Below, piece after piece: positions 34,757-50,000 of a stretch of DNA of 64,000 bases. The first letter of the stretch is position 1, and each line of letters starts with the position of its first letter. The stretch comes from Sepiola atlantica (lineage: Eukaryota; Mollusca; Cephalopoda; Sepiida; Sepiolidae), in assembly GCA_963556195.1 (NCBI GenBank), contig CAUVYP010001208.1, positions 5,580,001 to 5,644,000 on the forward strand, in the 5' to 3' direction. A program made the translations under genes and the position numbers. A model generated the notes under the pieces. The model was given only the letters and a program-made list of their open reading frames with translations, did not search any database and was not told the DNA's origin.

Positions 34757-37700
34757 TTAGCGCGTTTTAAAGTTGATATCGCTTTTGTTTATAACTTCCA
34801 CATTTATTGGAATTGTGCAACGAAACTTTGCACAGATTAGCGGAGTCACATTTTCTACTGAAGTACCAAGTTTCAGAAGTGCAGCTCTTGTACTGCCGGA
34901 GATATGTCGATACAAACTGAATACGCAAAACATCAACAAAATTTAGCGCGTTTGAAAGTTGATATCGCTTTTGTTTATAACTTCCACATTTATTCGAATT
35001 GTGCAACGAAACTTTGCAGACAGTCGCGGAGACACATTTTCTACTGAAGTACCAAGTTTAAGAAGTGCAGCTCTTGTACTGCCGGAGATATGTCGATACA
35101 AACTGAATACGCAAAACATCGACAAAATTTAGCGCGTTTTAAAGTTGATATCGCTTTTGTTTATAACGTCCACATTTATTCGAATTGTGCAACGAAACTT
35201 TGTACAGATTAGCGGAGTCACATTTTCTACTGAAGTACTAAGTTTCAGAAGTGCAGCTCTTGTACTGCCGGAGATATGTCGATACAAACTGAATACGCAA
35301 AACATCGACAAAATTTAGCGCGTTTTAAAGTTGATATCGCTTTTGTTTATAACTTCCACATTTATTCGAATTGTGCAACGAAACTTTGCACAGATAAGCG
35401 GAGTCACATTTTCTACTGAAGTACCAAGTTTCAGAAGTGCAGCTCTTGTACTGCCGGAGATATGTCGATACAAACTGAATACGCAAAACATCAACAAAAT
35501 TTAGCGCGTTTTAAAGTTGATATCGCTTTTGTTTATAACTTCCACATTTATTCGAATTGTGCAACGAAACTTTGCAGACAGTCTCGAATAGGCCTTTTCT
35601 ACTGAAGTACCAAGTTTCAGAAGTGCAGCTCTTGTACTGCCGGAGATATGTCGATACAAACTGAATACGCAAAACATCAACAAAATTTAGCGCGTTTGAA
35701 AGTTGATATCGCTTTTGTTTATAACTTCCACATTTATTCGAATTGTGCAACGAAACTTTGCAGACAGTCGCGGAGACACATGTTCCACTGAAGTACCAAG
35801 TTTCAGAAGTGCAGCTCTTGTACTGCCGGAGATATGTCGATACAAACTGAATACGCAAAACATCAACAAAATTTAGCGCGTTTTAAAGTTGATATCGCTT
35901 TTGTTTATAACTTCCACATTTATTCGAATTGTGCAACGAAACTTTGCACAGATAAGCGGAGTCACATGTTCTACTGAAGTACCAAGTTTCAGAAGTGCAG
36001 CTCTTGTACTGCCGGAGATATGTCGATACAAACTGAATACGCAAAACATCAACAAAATTTAGCGCGTTTTAAAGTTGATATCGCTTTTGTTTATAACTTC
36101 CACATTTATTCGAATTGTGCAACGAAACTTTGCACAGATTAGCGGAGTCACATTTTCTACTGAAGTACCAAGTTTCAGAAGTGCAGCTCTTGTACTGCCG
36201 GAGATATGTCGATACAAACTGAATACGCAAAACATCAACAAAATTTAGCGCGTTTTAAAGTTGATATCGCTTTTGTTTATAACTGCCACATTTATTCGAA
36301 TTGTGCAACGAAACTTTGCAGACAGTCGCGGAGACAAATGTTCTACTGAAGTACCAAGTTTCAGAAGTGCAGCTCTTGTACTGCCGGAGATATGTCGATA
36401 CAAACTGAATACGCAAAACATCAACAAAATTTAGCGCGTTTTAAAGTTGATATCGCTTTTGTTTATAACTTCCACATTTATTCGAATTGTGCAACGAAAC
36501 TTTGTACACAGTCGCGGATAGGCCTTTTCAACTGAAGTACCAAGTTTCAGAAGTGCAGCTCTTGTACTGCCGGAGATATGTCGATACAAACTGAATACGC
36601 AAAACATCGACAAAATTTAGCGCGTTTTAAAGTTGATATCGCTTTTGTTTATAACTTCCACATTGATTCGAATTGTGCAACGAAACTTTGCACAGATTAG
36701 CGGAGTCACATTTTCTACTGAAGTACCAAGTTTCAGAAGTGCAGCTCTTGTACTGCCGGAGATATGTCGATACAAACTGAATACGCAAAACATCAACAAA
36801 ATTTAGCGCGTTTGAAAGTTGATATCGCTTTTGTTTATAACTTCCACATTTATTCGAATTGTGCAACGAAACTTTGCAGACAGTCGCGGAGACACATGTT
36901 CTACTGAAGTACGATGTTTCAGAAGTGCAGCTCTTGTACTGCCGGAGATATGTCGATACAAACTGAATACGCAAAACATCAACAAAATTTAGCGCGTTTT
37001 AAAGTTGATATCGCTTTTGTTTATAACTTCCACATTTATTCGAATTGTGCAACGAAACTTTGCACAGATTAGCGGAGTCACATGTTCTACTGAAGTACCA
37101 AGTTTTAGAAGTGCAGCTCTTGTACTGCCGGAGATATGTCGATACAAACTGAATACGCAAACTATCAACAAAATTTAGTGCGATTTAAAGTTGATATCGC
37201 TTTTGTTTATAACTTCACTATTCTTTAGAATTGTGCAACGAAACTTTGCAGAGATAAGCGGAGTCACTTGCTCTACTGAAGTACCAAGTTTCAGAAGTGC
37301 AGCTCTTGTACTGCCGGAGATATGTCGATACAAACTGAATACGCAAAACATCGACAAAATTTAGCGCGTTTTAAAGTTGATATCGCTTTTGTTTATAACT
37401 TCCACATTTATTCGAATTGTGCAACGAAACTTTGCACAGATTAGCGGAGTCACATTTTCTACTGAAGTACTAAGTTTCAGAAGTGCAGCTCTTGTACTGC
37501 CGGAGATATGTCGATACAAACTGAATACGCAAAACATCGACAAAATTTAGCGCGTTTTAAAGTTGATATCGCTTTTGTTTATAACTTCCACATTTATTCG
37601 AATTGTGCAACGAAACTTTGCACAGATTAGCGGAGTCACATTTTCTACTGAAGTACCAAGTTTCAGAAGTGCAGCTCTTGTACTGCCGGAGATATGTCGA

Positions 37701-38104
37701 TACAAACTGAATACGCAAAACATCAACAAAATTTAGCGCGTTTTAAAGTTGATATCGCTTTTGTTTATAACTTCCACATTTATTCGAATTGTGCAACGAA
37801 ACTTTGCACAGATTAGCGGAGTCACATGTTCTACTGAAGTACCAAGTTTCAGAAGTGCAGCTCTTGTACTGCCGGAGATATGTCGATACAAACTGAATAC
37901 GCAAAACATCAACAAAATTTAGCGCGTTTGAAAGTTGATATCGCTTTTGTTTATAACTTCCACATTTATTCGAATTGTGCAACGAAACTTTGCAGACAGT
38001 CGCGGAGACAAATGTTCTACTGAAGTACCAAGTTTCAGAAGTGCAGCTCTTGTACTGCCGGAGATATGTCGATACAAACTGAATACGCAAAACATCAACA
38101 AAAT
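34757..38104. repeat. HOR unit, 18 monomers (3,348 bp)
   Basis: The order is N-P-S-N-K-P-H-N-P'-K-N-P-I-Q-S-N-H-P'. It differs from the next unit by P'-K instead of K-K, and N-H-P' instead of H-L-N-P' at the end. Confidence 0.84.
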
Positions 38105-41100
38105 TTAGCGCGTTTTAAAGTTGATATCGCTTTTGTTTATAACTTCCACATTTATTCGAATTGTGCAACGAAACTTTGCACAGATTAGCGGAGTCACATT
38201 TTCTACTGAAGTACCAAGTTTCAGAAGTGCAGCTCTTGTACTGCCGGAGATATGTCGATACAAACTGAATACGCAAAACATCAACAAAATTTAGCGCGTT
38301 TGAAAGTTGATATCGCTTTTGTTTATAACTTCCACATTTATTCGAATTGTGCAACGAAACTTTGCAGACAGTCGCGGAGACACATTTTCTACTGAAGTAC
38401 CAAGTTTAAGAAGTGCAGCTCTTGTACTGCCGGAGATATGTCGATACAAACTGAATACGCAAAACATCGACAAAATTTAGCGCGTTTTAAAGTTGATATC
38501 GCTTTTGTTTATAACTTCCACATTTATTCGAATTGTGCAACGAAACTTTGTACAGATTAGCGGAGTCACATTTTCTACTGAAGTACTAAGTTTTAGAAGT
38601 GCAGCTCTTGTACTGCCGGAGATATGTCGATACAAACTGAATACGCAAAACATCGACAAAATTTAGCGCGTTTTAAAGTTGATATCGCTTTTGTTTATAA
38701 CTTCCACATTTATTCGAATTGTGCAACGAAACTTTGCACAGATTAGCGGAGTCACATTTTCTACTGAAGTACCAAGTTTCAGAAGTGCAGCACTTTTACT
38801 GCCGGAGATATGTCGATACAAACTGAATACGCAAAACATCAACAAAATTTAGCGCGTTTTAAAGTTGATATCGCATTTGTTTATAACTTCCACATTTATT
38901 CGAATTGTGCAACGAAACTTTGCAGACAGTCGCGGATAGGCCTTTTCTACTGAAGTACCAAGTTTCAGAAGTGCAGCTCTTGTACTGCCGGAGATATGTC
39001 GATACAAACTGAATACGCAAAACATCAACAAAATTTAGCGCGTTTGAAAGTTGATATCGCTTTTGTTTATAACTTCCACATTTATTCGAATTGTGCAACG
39101 AAACTTTGCAGACAGTCGCGGGGACACATGTTCTACTGAAGTACGAAGTTTCAGAAGTGCAGCTCTTGTACTGCCGGAGATACGTCGATACAAACTGAAT
39201 ACGCAAAACATCAACAAAATTTAGCGCGTTTTAAAGTTGATATCGCTTTTGTTTATAACTTCCACATTTATTCGAATTGTGCAACGAAACTTTGCACAGA
39301 TAAGCGGAGTCACATGTTCTACTGAAGTACCAAGTTTCAGAAGTGCAGCTCTTGTACTGCCGGAGATATGTCGATACAAACTGAATACGCAAAACATCAA
39401 CAAAATTTAGCGCGTTTGAAAGTTGATATCACTTTTGTTTATAACTTCCACATTTATTCGAATTGTGCAACGAAACTTTGCACAGATTAGCGGAGTCACA
39501 TTTTCTACTGAAGTACCAAGTTTCAGAAGTGCAGATCTTGTACTGCCGGAGATATGTCGATACAAACTGAATACGCAAAACCTCAACAAAATTTAGCGCG
39601 TTTTAAAGTTGATATCGCTTTTGTTTATAACTTCCACATTTATTCGAATTGTGCAACGAAACTTTGCAGACAGTCGCGGATAGGCCTTTTCTCCTGAAGT
39701 ACCAAGTTTCAGAAGTGCAGCTCTTGTACTGCCGGAGATATGTCGATACAAACTGAATACGCAAAACATCAACAAAATTTAGCGCGTTTTAAAGTTGATA
39801 TCGCTTTTGTTTATAACTTCCACATTTATTCGAATTGTGCAACGAAACTTTTTACACAGTCGCGGATAGGCCTTTTCTACTGAAGTACCAAGTTTCAGAA
39901 GTGCAGCTCTTGTACTGCCGGAGATATGTCGATACAAACTGAATACGCAAAACATCAACAAAATTTAGCGCGTTTTAAAGTTGATATCGCTTTTGTTTAT
40001 AACTTCCACATTTATTCGAATTGTGCAACGAAACTTTGCACAGATTAGCGGAGTCACATTTTCTACTGAAGTACCAAGTTTCAGAAGTGCAGCTCTTGTA
40101 CTGCCGGAGATATGTCGATACAAACTGAATACGCAAAACATCAACAAAATTTAGCGCGTTTTAAAGTTGATATCGCTTTTGTTTATAACTTCCACATTTA
40201 TTCGAATTGTGCAACGAAACTTTGCAGACAGTCGCGGAGACACATGTTCTACTGAAGTACGAAGTTTCAGAAGTGCAGCTCTTGTACTGCCGGAGATATG
40301 TCGATACAAACTGAATACGCAAAACATCAACAAAATTTAGCGCGTTTGAAAGTTGATATCGCTTTTGTTTATAACTTCCACATTTATTCGAATTGTGCAA
40401 CGAAACTTTGCACAGATTAGCGGAGTCACATTTTCTACTGAAGTACCAAGTTTTAGAAGTGCAGCTCTTGTACTGCCGGAGATATGTCGATACAAACTGA
40501 ATACGCAAACTATCAACAAAATTTAGTGCGATTTAAAGTTGATATCGCTTTTGTTTATAACTTCACTATTCTTTAGAATTGTGCAACGAAACTTTGCAGA
40601 GATAAGCGGAGTCACTTGCTCTACTGAAGTACCAAGTTTCAGAAGTGCAGCTCTTGTACTGCCGGAGATATGTCGATACAAACTGAATACGCAAAACATC
40701 GACAAAATTTAGCGCGTTTTAAAGTTGATATCGCTTTTGTTTATAACTTCCACATTTATTCGAATTGTGCAACGAAACTTTGCACAGATTAGCGGAGTCA
40801 CATTTTCTACTGAAGTACTAAATTTCAGAAGTGCAGCTCTTGTACTGCCGGAGATATGTCGATACAAACTGAATACGCAAAACATCAACAAAATTTAGCG
40901 CGTTTTAAAGTTGATATCGCTTTTGTTTATAACTTCCACATTTATTCGAATTGTGCAACGAAACTTTGCACAGATTAGCGGAGTCACATGTTCTACTGAA
41001 GTACCAAGTTTCAGAAGTGCAGCTCTTGTACTGCCGGAGATATGTCGATACAAACTGAAGACGCAAAACATCAACAAAATTTAGCGCGTTTTAAAGTTGA

Positions 41101-41638
41101 TATCGCTTTTGTTTACAACTTCCACATTTATTCGAATTGTGCAACGAAACTTTGCAGACAGTCGCGGAGGGAAATTTTCTACTGAAGTACCAAGTTTCAG
41201 AAGTGCAGCTCTTGTACTGCCGGAGATATGTCGATACAAACTGAATACGCAAAACATCAACAAAATTTAGCGCGTTTTAAAGTTGATATCGCTTTTGTTT
41301 ATAACTTCCACATTTATTCGAATTGTGCAACGAAACTTTGCACAGATTAGCGGAGTCACATTTTCTACTGAAGTACCAAGTTTCAGAAGTGCAGCTCTTG
41401 TACTGCCGGAGATATGTCGATATAAACTGAATACGCAAAACATCAACAAAATTTAGCGCGTTTGAAAGTTGATATCGCTTTTGTTTATAACTTCCACATT
41501 TATTCGAATTGTGCAACGAAACTTTGCAGACAGTCGCGGAGACAAATGTTCTACTGAAGTACCAAGTTTCAGAAGTGCAGCTCTTGTACTGCCGGAGATA
41601 TGTCGATACAAACTGAATACGCAAAACATCAACAAAAT
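38105..41638. repeat. HOR unit, 19 monomers (3,534 bp)
   Basis: The order is N-P-S-N-K-P-H-N-K-K-N-P-I-Q-S-H-L-N-P'. Private variants shared with the next unit at a spacing of 3,534 bp include gcggggacacatg, an N tail cctcaac, ttctcctgaag in K, and cgaaactttttacac in the second K. Confidence 0.85.
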
Positions 41639-44056
41639 TTAGCGCGTTTTAAAGTTGATATCGCTTTTGTTTATAACTTCCACATTTATTCGAATTGTGC
41701 AACGAAACTTTGCACAGATTAGCGGAGTCACATTTTCTACTGAAGTACCAAGTTTCAGAAGTGCAGCTCTTGTACTGCCGGAGATATGTCGATACAAACT
41801 GAATACGCAAAACATCAACAAAATTTAGCGCGTTTGAAAGTTGATATCGCTTTTGTTTATAACTTCCACATTTATTCGAATTGTGCAACGAAACTTTGCA
41901 GACAGTCGCGGAGACACATTTTCTACTGAAGTACCAAGTTTAAGAAGTGCAGCTCTTGTACTGCCGGAGATATGTCGATACAAACTGAATACGCAAAACA
42001 TCGACAAAATTTAGCGCGTTTTAAAGTTGATATCGCTTTTGTTTATAACTTCCACATTTATTCGAATTGTGCAACGAACCTTTGTACAGATTAGCGGAGT
42101 CACATTTTCTACTGAAGTACTAAGTTTTAGAAGTGCAGCTCTTGTACTGCCGGAGATATGTCGATACAAACTGAATACGCAAAACATCGACAAAATTTAG
42201 CGCGTTTTAAAGTTGATATCGCTTTTGTTTATAACTTCCACATTTATTCGAATTGTGCAACGAAACTTTGCACAGATTAGCGGAGTCACATTTTCTACTG
42301 AAGTACCAAGTTTCAGAAGTGCAGCTCTTGTACTGCCGGAGATATGTCGATACAAACTGAATACGCAAAACATCAACAAAATTTAGCGCGTTTTAAAGTT
42401 GATATCGCTTTTGTTTATAACTTCCACATTTATTCGAATTGTGCAACGAAACTTTGCAGACAGTCGCGGATAGGCCTTTTCTACTGAAGTACCAAGTTTC
42501 AGAAGTGCAGCTCTTGTACTGCCGGAGATATGTCGATACAAACTGAATACGCAAAACATCAACAAAATTTAGCGCGTTTGAAAGTTGATATCGCTTTTGT
42601 TTATAACTTCCACATTTATTCGAATTGTGCAACGAAACTTTGCAGACAGTCGCGGGGACACATGTTCTACTGAAGTACGAAGTTTCAGAAGTGCAGCTCT
42701 TGTACTGCCGGAGATATGTCGATACAAACTGAATACGCAAAACATCAACAAAATTTAGCGCGTTTTAAAGTTGATATCGCTTTTGTTTATAACTTCCACA
42801 TTTATTCGAATTGTGCAACGAAACTTTGCACAGATAAGCGGAGTCACATGTTCTACTGAAGTACCAAGTTTCAGAAGTGCAGCTCTTGTACTGCCGGAGA
42901 TATGTCGATACAAACTGAATACGCAAAACATCAACAAAATTTAGCGCGTTTGAAAGTTGATATCGCTTTTGTTTATAACTTCCACATTTATTCGAATTGT
43001 GCAACGAAACTTTGCACAGATTAGCGGAGTCACATTTTCTACTGAAGTACCAAGTTTCAGAAGTGCAGCTCTTGTACTGCCGGAGATATGTCGATACAAA
43101 CTGAATACGCAAAACCTCAACAAAATTTAGCGCGTTTTAAAGTTGATATCGCTTTTGTTTATAACTTCCACATTTATTCGAATTGTGCAACGAAACTTTG
43201 CAGACAGTCGCGGATAGGCCTTTTCTCCTGAAGTACCAAGTTTCAGAAGTGCAGCTCTTGTACTGCCGGAGATATGTCGATACAAACTGAATACTCAAAA
43301 CATCAACAAAATTTAGCGCGTTTTAAAGTTGATATCGCTTTTGTTTATAACTTCCACATTTATTCGAATTGTGCAACGAAACTTTTTACACAGTCGCGGA
43401 TAGGCCTTTTCTACTGAAGTACCAAGTTTCAGAAGTGCAGCTCTTGTACTGCCGGAGATATGTCGATACAAACTGAATACGCAAAACATCAACAAAATTT
43501 AGCGCGTTTTAAAGTTGATATCGCTTTTGTTTATAACTTCCACATTTATTCGAATTGTGCAACGAAACTTTGCACAGATTAGCGGAGTCACATTTTCTAC
43601 TGAAGTACCAAGTTTCAGAAGTGCAGCTCTTGTACTGCCGGAGATATGTCGATACAAACTGAATACGCAAAACATCAACAAAATTTAGCGCGTTTGAAAG
43701 TTGATATCGCTTTTGTTTATAACTTCCACATTTATTCGAATTGTGCAACGAAACTTTGCAGACAGTCGCGGAGACACATGTTCTACGGAAGTACGAAGTT
43801 TCAGAAGTGCAGCTCTTGTACTGCCGGAGATATGTCGATACAAACTGAATACGCAAAACATCAACAAAATTTAGCGCGTTTGAAAGTTGATATCGCTTTT
43901 GTTTATAACTTCCACATTTATTCGAATTGTGAAACGAAACTTTGCACAGATTAGCGGAGTCACATGTTCTACTGAAGTACCAAGTTTTAGAAGTGCAGCT
44001 CTTGTACTGCCGGAGATATGTCGATACAAACTGAATACGCAAACTATCAACAAAAT
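41639..44056. repeat. HOR unit, 13 monomers, incomplete copy
   Basis: The order is N-P-S-N-K-P-H-N-K-K-N-P-I (2,418 bp), closely matching the left 13 monomers of 38105-41638. The continuation Q-S-N-H-P-K belongs to the domain 6 pattern, so the switch is near the I/Q border at 44.06 kb. Confidence 0.84.
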
Positions 44057-47032
44057 TTAGTGCGATTTAAAGTTGATATCGCTTTTGTTTATAACTTCAC
44101 TATTCTTTAGAATTGTGCAACGAAACTTTGCAGAGATAAGCGGAGTCACTTGCTCTACTGAAGTACTAAGTTTCAGAAGTGCAGCTCTTGTACTGCCGGA
44201 GATATGTCGATACAAACTGAATACGCAAAACATCGACAAAATTTAGCGCGTTTTAAAGTTGATATCGCTTTTGTTTATAACTTCCACATTTATTCGAATT
44301 GTGCAACGAAACTTTGCACAGATTAGCGGAGTCACATTTTCTACTGAAGTACTAAGGTTCAGAAGTGCAGCTCTTGTACTGCCGGAGATATGTCGATACA
44401 AACTGAATACGCAAAACATCGACAAAATTTAGCGCGTTTTAAAGTTGATATCGCTTTTGTTTATAACTTCCACATTTATTCGAATTGTGCAACGAAACTT
44501 TGCACAGATTAGCGGAGTCACATTTTCTACTGAAGTACCAAGTTTCAGAAGTGCAGCTCTTGTACTGCCGGAGATATGTCGATACAAACTGAATACGCAA
44601 AACATCAACAAAATTTAGCGCGTTTTAAAGTTGATATCGCTTTTGTTTATAACTTCCACATTTATTCGAATTGTGCAACGAAACTTTGCACAGATTAGCG
44701 GAGTCACATGTTCTACTGAAGTACCAAGTTTCAGAAGTGCAGCTCTTGTACTGCCGGAGATATGTCGATACAAACTGAATACGCAAAACCTCAACAAAAT
44801 TTAGCGCGTTTTAAAGTTGATATCGCTTTTGTTTATAACTTCCACATTTATTCGAATTGTGCAACGAAACTTTGCAGACAGTCGCGGAGACACATGTTCT
44901 ACTGAAGTACCAAGTTTCAGAAGTGCAGCTCTTGTACTGCCGGAGATATGTCGATACAAACTGAATACGCAAAACATCAACAAAATTTAGCGCGTTTTAA
45001 AGTTGATATCGCTTTTGTTTATAACTTCCACATTTATTCGAATTGTGCAACGAAACTTTGTACACAGTCGCGGATGAGCCTTTTCTACTGAAGTACCAAG
45101 TTTCAGAAGTGCAGCTCTTGTACTGCCGGAGATATGTCGATACAAACTGAATACGCAAAACATCAACAAAATTTAGCGCGTTTTAAAGTTGATATCGCTT
45201 TTGTTTATAACTTCCACATTTATTCGAATTGTGTAACGAAACTTTGCACAGATTAGCGGAGTCACATTTTCTACTGAAGTACCAAGTTTCAGAAGTGCAG
45301 CTCTTGTACTGCCGGAGATATGTCGATACAAACTGAATACGCAAAACATCAACAAAATTTAGCGCGTTTGAAAGTTGATATCGCTTTTGTTTATAACTTC
45401 CACATTTATTCGAATTGTGCAACGAAACTTTGCAGACAGTCGCGGAGACACATGTTCTACTGAAGTACGAAGTTTCAGAAGTGCAGCTCTTGTACTGCCG
45501 GAGATATGTCGATACAAACTGAATACGAAAAACATCGACAAAATTTAGCGCGTTTTAAAGTTGATAACGCTTTTGTTTATAACTTCCACATTTATTCGAA
45601 TTGTGCAACGAAACTTTGCACAGATTAGCGGAGTCACATTTTCTACTGAAGTACTAAGTTTCAGAAGTGCAGCTCTTGTACTGCCGGAGATATGTCGATA
45701 CAAACTGAATACGCAAAACATCGACAAAATTTAGCGCGTTTTAAAGTTGATATCGCTTTTGTTTATAACTTCCACATTTATTCGAATTGTGCAACGAAAC
45801 TTTGCACAGATTAGCGGAGTCACATTTTCTACTGAAGTACCAAGTTTCAGAAGTGCAGCTCTTGTACTGCCGGAGATATGTCGATACAAACTGAATACGC
45901 AAAACATCAACAAAATTTAGCGCGTTTTAAAGTTGATATCGCTTTTGTTTATAACTTCCACATTTATTCGAATTGTGCAACGAAACTTTGCACAGATTAG
46001 CGGAGTCACATGTTCTTCTGAAGTACCAAGTTTCAGAAGTGCAGCTCTTGTACTGCCGGAGATATGTCGATACAAACTGAATACGCAAAACCTCAACAAA
46101 ATTTAGCGCGTTTTAAAGTTGATATCGCTTTTGTTTATAACTTCCACATTTATTCGAATTGTGCAACGAAACTTTGCAGACAGTCGCGGAGACACATGTT
46201 CTACTGAAGTACCAAGTTTCAGAAGTGCAGCTCTTGTACTGCCGGAGATATGTCGATACAAACTGAATACGCAAAACATCAACAAAATTTAGCGCGTTTT
46301 AAAGTTGATATCGCTTTTGTTTATAACTTCCACATTTATTCGAATTGTGCAACGAAACTTTGTACACAGTCGCGGATAGGCCTTTTCTACTGAAGTACCA
46401 AGTTTCAGAAGTGCAGCTCTTGTACTGCCGGAGATATGTCGATACAAACTGAATACGCAAAACATCAACAAAATTTAGCGCGTTTTAAAGTTGATATCGC
46501 TTTTGTTTATAACTTCCACATTTATTCGAATTGTGCAACGAAACTTTGCACAGATTAGCGGAGTCACATTTTCTACTGAAGTACCAAGTTTCAGAAGTGC
46601 AGCTCTTGTACTGCCGGAGATATGTCGATACAAACTGAATACGCAAAACATCAACAAAATTTAGCGCGTTTGAAAGTTGATATCGCTTTTGTTTATAACT
46701 TCCACATTTATTCGAATTGTGCAACGAAACTTTGCAGACAGTCGCGGAGACACATGTTCTACTGAAGTACGAAGTTTCAGAAGTGCAGCTCTTGTACTGC
46801 CGGAGATATGTCGATACAAACTGAATACGCAAAACATCAACAAAATTTAGCGCGTTTTAAAGTTGATATCGCTTTTGTTTATAACTTCCACATTTATTCG
46901 AATTGTGCAACGAAACTTTGCACAGATTAGCGGAGTCACATGTTCTACTGAAGTACCAAGTTTTAGAAGTGCAGCTCTTGTACTGCCGGAGATATGTCGA
47001 TACAAACTGAATACGCAAACTATCAACAAAAT
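44057..47032. repeat. HOR unit, 16 monomers (2,976 bp), two half-units
   Basis: The order is Q-S-N-H-P-K-N-P followed by S-N-H-P-K-N-P-I. The two halves repeat the 7-monomer string once without and once with I-Q between copies. The K at 44987 reads ggatgagcc and has lost the AGGCCT site. Confidence 0.84.
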
Positions 47033-50000
47033 TTAGTGCGATTTAAAGTTGATATCGCTTTTGTTTATAACTTCACTATTCTTTAGAATTGTGCAACGAA
47101 ACTTTGCAGAGATAAGCGGAGTCACTTGCTCTACTGAAGTACCAAGTTTCAGAAGTGCAGCTCTTGTACTGCCGGAGATATGTCGATACAAACTGAATAC
47201 GCAAAACATCGACAAAATTTAGCGCGTTTTAAAGTTGATATCGCTTTTGTTTATAACTTCCACATTTATTCGAATTGTGCAACGAAACTTTGCACAGATT
47301 AGCGGAGTCACATTTTCTACTGAAGTACTAAGTTTCAGAAGTGCAGCTCTTGTACTGCCGGAGATATGTCGATACAAACTGAATACGCAAAACATCGACA
47401 AAATTTAGCGCGTTTTAAAGTTGATATCGCTTTTGTTTATAACTTCCACATTTATTCGAATTGTGCAACGAAACTTTGCACAGATTAGCGGAGTCACATT
47501 TTCTACTGAAGTACCAAGTTTCAGAAGTGCAGCTCTTGTACTGCCGGAGATATGTCGATACAAACTGAATACGCAAAACATCAACAAAATTTAGCGCGTT
47601 TTAAAGTTGATATCGCTTTTGTTTATAACTTCCACATTTATTCGAATTGTGCAACGAAACTTTGCACAGATAAGCGGAGTCACATGTTCTACTGAAGTAC
47701 CAAGTTTCAGAAGTGCAGCTCTTGTACTGCCGGAGATATGTCGATACAAACTGAATACGCAAAACCTCAACAAAATTTAGCGCGTTTTAAAGTTGATATC
47801 GCTTTTGTTTATAACTTCCACATTTATTCGAATTGTGCAACGAAACTTTGCAGACAGTCGCGGAGACACATGTTCTACTGAAGTACCAAGTTTCAGAAGT
47901 GCAGCTCTTGTACTGCCGGAGATATGTCGATACAAACTGAATACGCAAAACATCAACAAAATTTAGCGCGTTTTAAAGTTGATATCGCTTTTGTTTATAA
48001 CTTCCACATTTATTCGAATTGTGCAACGAAACTTTGTACACAGTCGCGGATAGGCCTTTTCTACTGAAGTACCAAGTTTCAGAAGTGCAGCTCTTGTACT
48101 GCCGGAGATATGTCGATACAAACTGAATACGCAAAACATCAACAAAATTTAGCGCGTTTTAAAGTTGATATCGCTTTTGTTTATAACTTCCACATTTATT
48201 CGAATTGTGCAACGAAACTTTGCACAGATTAGCGGAGTCACATTTTCTACTGAAGTACCAAGTTTCAGAAGTGCAGCTCTTGTACTGCCGGAGATATGTC
48301 GATACAAACTGAATACGCAAAACATCAACAAAATTTAGCGCGTTTGAAAGTTGATATCGCTTTTGTTTATAACTTCCACATTTATTCGAATTGTGCAACG
48401 AAACTTTGCAGACAGTCGCGGAGACACATGTTCTACTGAAGTACCAAGTTTCAGAAGTGCAGCTCTTGTACTGCCGGAGATATGTCGATACAAACTGAAT
48501 ACGAAAAACATCGACAAAATTTAGCGCGTTTTAAAGTTGATAACGCTTTTGTTTATAACTTCCACATTTATTCGAATTGTGCAACGAAACTTTGCACAGA
48601 TTAGCGGAGTCACATTTTCTACTGAAGTACTAAGTTTCAGAAGTGCAGCTCTTGTACTGCCGGAGATATGTCGATACAAACTGAATACGCAAAACATCGA
48701 CAAAATTTAGCGCGTTTTAAAGTTGATATCGCTTTTGTTTATAACTTCCACATTTATTCGAATTGTGCAACGAAACTTTGCACAGATTAGCGGAGTCACA
48801 TTTTCTACTGAAGTACCAAGTTTCAGAAGTGCAGCTCTTGTACTGCCGGAGATATGTCGATACAAACTGAATACGCAAAACATCAACAAAATTTAGCGCG
48901 TTTTAAAGTTGATATCGCTTTTGTTTATAACTTCCACATTTATTCGAATTGTGCAACGAAACTTTGCACAGATTAGCGGAGTCACATGTTCTACTGAAGT
49001 ACCAAGTTTCAGAAGTGCAGCTCTTGTACTGCCGGAGATATGTCGATACAAACTGAATACGCAAAACCTCAACAAAATTTAGCGCGTTTTAAAGTTGATA
49101 TCGCTTTTGTTTATAACTTCCACATTTATTCGAATTGTGCAACGAAACTTTGCACAGATTAGCGGAGTCACATTTTCCACTGAAGTACCAAGTTTCAGAA
49201 GTGCAGCTCTTGTACTGCCGGAGATATGTCGATACAAACTGAATACGCAAAACATCAACAAAATTTAGCGCGTTTTAAAGTTGATATCGCTTTTGTTTAT
49301 AACTTCCACATTTATTCGAATTGTGCAACGAAACTTTGCACAGATTAGCGGAGTCACATGTTCTACTGAAGTACCAAGTTTCAGAAGTGCAGCTCTTGTA
49401 CTGCCGGAGATATGTCGATACAAACTGAATACGCAAAACCTCAACAAAATTTAGCGCGTTTTAAAGTTGATATCGCTTTTGTTTATAACTTCCACATTTA
49501 TTCGAATTGTGCAACGAAACTTTGCAGACAGTCGCGGAGACACATGTTCTACTGCAGTACCAAGTTTCAGAAGTGCAGCTCTTGTACTGCCGGAGATATG
49601 TCGATACAAACTGAATACGCAAAACATCAACAAAATTTAGCGCGTTTTAAAGTTGATATCGCTTTTGTTTATAACTTCCACATTTATTCGAATTGTGCAA
49701 CGAAACTTTGTACACAGTCGCGGATAGGCCTTTTCTACTGAAGTACCAAGTTTCAGAAGTGCAGCTCTTGTACTGCCGGAGATATGTCGATACAAACTGA
49801 ATACGCAAAACATCAACAAAATTTAGCGCGTTTTAAAGTTGATATCGCTTTTGTTTATAACTTCCACATTTATTCGAATTGTGCAACGAAACTTTGCACA
49901 GATTAGCGGAGTCACATTTTCTACTGAAGTACCAAGTTTCAGAAGTGCAGCTCTTGTACTGCCGGAGATATGTCGATACAAACTGAATACGCAAAACATC

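Larger units (their letters stand above)
34757..44056. repeat. HOR domain 5: 18/19-monomer unit
   Basis: N-P-S-N-K-P-H-N starts units at 34757, 38105 and 41639 (spacings 3,348 and 3,534 bp). In each, the P after N has cacattttctac plus agtttaagaag, a private combination. The last unit is cut after 13 monomers, where domain 6 begins. Confidence 0.86.
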
